5,750 bases of DNA, from the NCBI GenBank assembly GCA_947458345.1, contig CANHBU010000144.1:1-5750 (forward strand). The letters are read 5' to 3'. The position numbers were made by a program, and so were the translations under genes. The notes beneath the pieces are model-generated. The model did no database searches and had not been told where the DNA came from. It saw only the letters and a program-made list of their open reading frames with translations. The DNA is from Comamonadaceae bacterium. GTDB taxonomy: Bacteria > Pseudomonadota > Gammaproteobacteria > Burkholderiales > Burkholderiaceae_C. Positions 5,703 through 5,750 of the stretch are shown here, piece by piece; position 1 is the first letter of the stretch, and each line of letters opens with the position of its first letter.

Positions 5703-5722
5703 TCGTCACAGATTCATCCACA
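5691..5722 (+). promoter_or_regulatory. DnaA-box-like cluster overlapping the putative dnaK promoter
   Basis: TTATCCACA at 5691-5699 is a perfect match to the strongest DnaA box consensus (TTATNCACA). Two weaker copies follow in the same orientation: TTCGTCACA at 5702-5710 (two mismatches) and TCATCCACA at 5714-5722 (one mismatch). Starts are 11 and 12 bp apart, close to one helical turn. The first box overlaps five bases of the proposed -10 element. Binding by DnaA is not shown. Confidence 0.45.
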
Positions 5723-5750
5723 CGGTCTGCACCGTCAAGATTCACAAAAC

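Noticed and set aside
5722..5735. ACGGT-CTGC-ACCGT inverted repeat in the putative dnaK leader
   Set aside because: A 5-bp stem of this size is common by chance and nothing else supports a function.

Overview
The window is a GC-rich bacterial chromosome segment with six genes, all on the + strand and closely packed. Gene content, high GC, and protein families (a feruloyl-CoA-synthetase-type ligase, a 4-hydroxybenzoyl-CoA thioesterase of the Pseudomonas CBS3 type, and grpE with dnaK-leader-like sequence after it) suggest a betaproteobacterium, probably Burkholderiales and perhaps Comamonadaceae. This placement is inferred from family resemblance, not from a search.

Bases 9-4996 hold a catabolic cluster that looks like one transcription unit: an enoyl-CoA hydratase (9-794), a feruloyl-CoA-synthetase-like aryl-CoA ligase (828-2699), a thiolase (2696-3943), a 4-hydroxybenzoyl-CoA-type thioesterase (3966-4382) and a MarR-family regulator (4382-4996). 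Gaps are 33 and 22 bp, and two junctions overlap (ATGA and TAATG), so translation is probably coupled. The enzymes fit a CoA-dependent, beta-oxidative shortening of a hydroxycinnamate such as ferulate or p-coumarate: activation, hydration of the side chain, oxidation by a dehydrogenase not present here (perhaps upstream of base 1), thiolytic loss of acetyl-CoA, and hydrolysis of the aroyl-CoA to a hydroxybenzoate. The hydratase keeps both catalytic glutamates of classical enoyl-CoA hydratases, which argues against the one-step hydratase-lyase route to vanillin. The MarR protein is the likely local regulator and has an unusual 66-residue basic, repeat-containing N-terminal extension.

Bases 4997-5750 change subject to the heat-shock chaperone machinery. 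grpE (5097-5663) follows a 100-bp gap containing a good sigma32-type promoter candidate. The last 87 bases carry a second sigma32-like promoter with the same spacing, presumably for dnaK just outside the window, and a perfect DnaA box (TTATCCACA) that abuts or overlaps its -10 element, followed by two weaker copies at 11-12 bp intervals. No RNA genes, mobile elements or CRISPR arrays were seen. The most interesting items are the reconstructed beta-oxidative pathway with unusual thiolase and ligase motifs, the MarR extension, and the DnaA-box/heat-shock promoter overlap.
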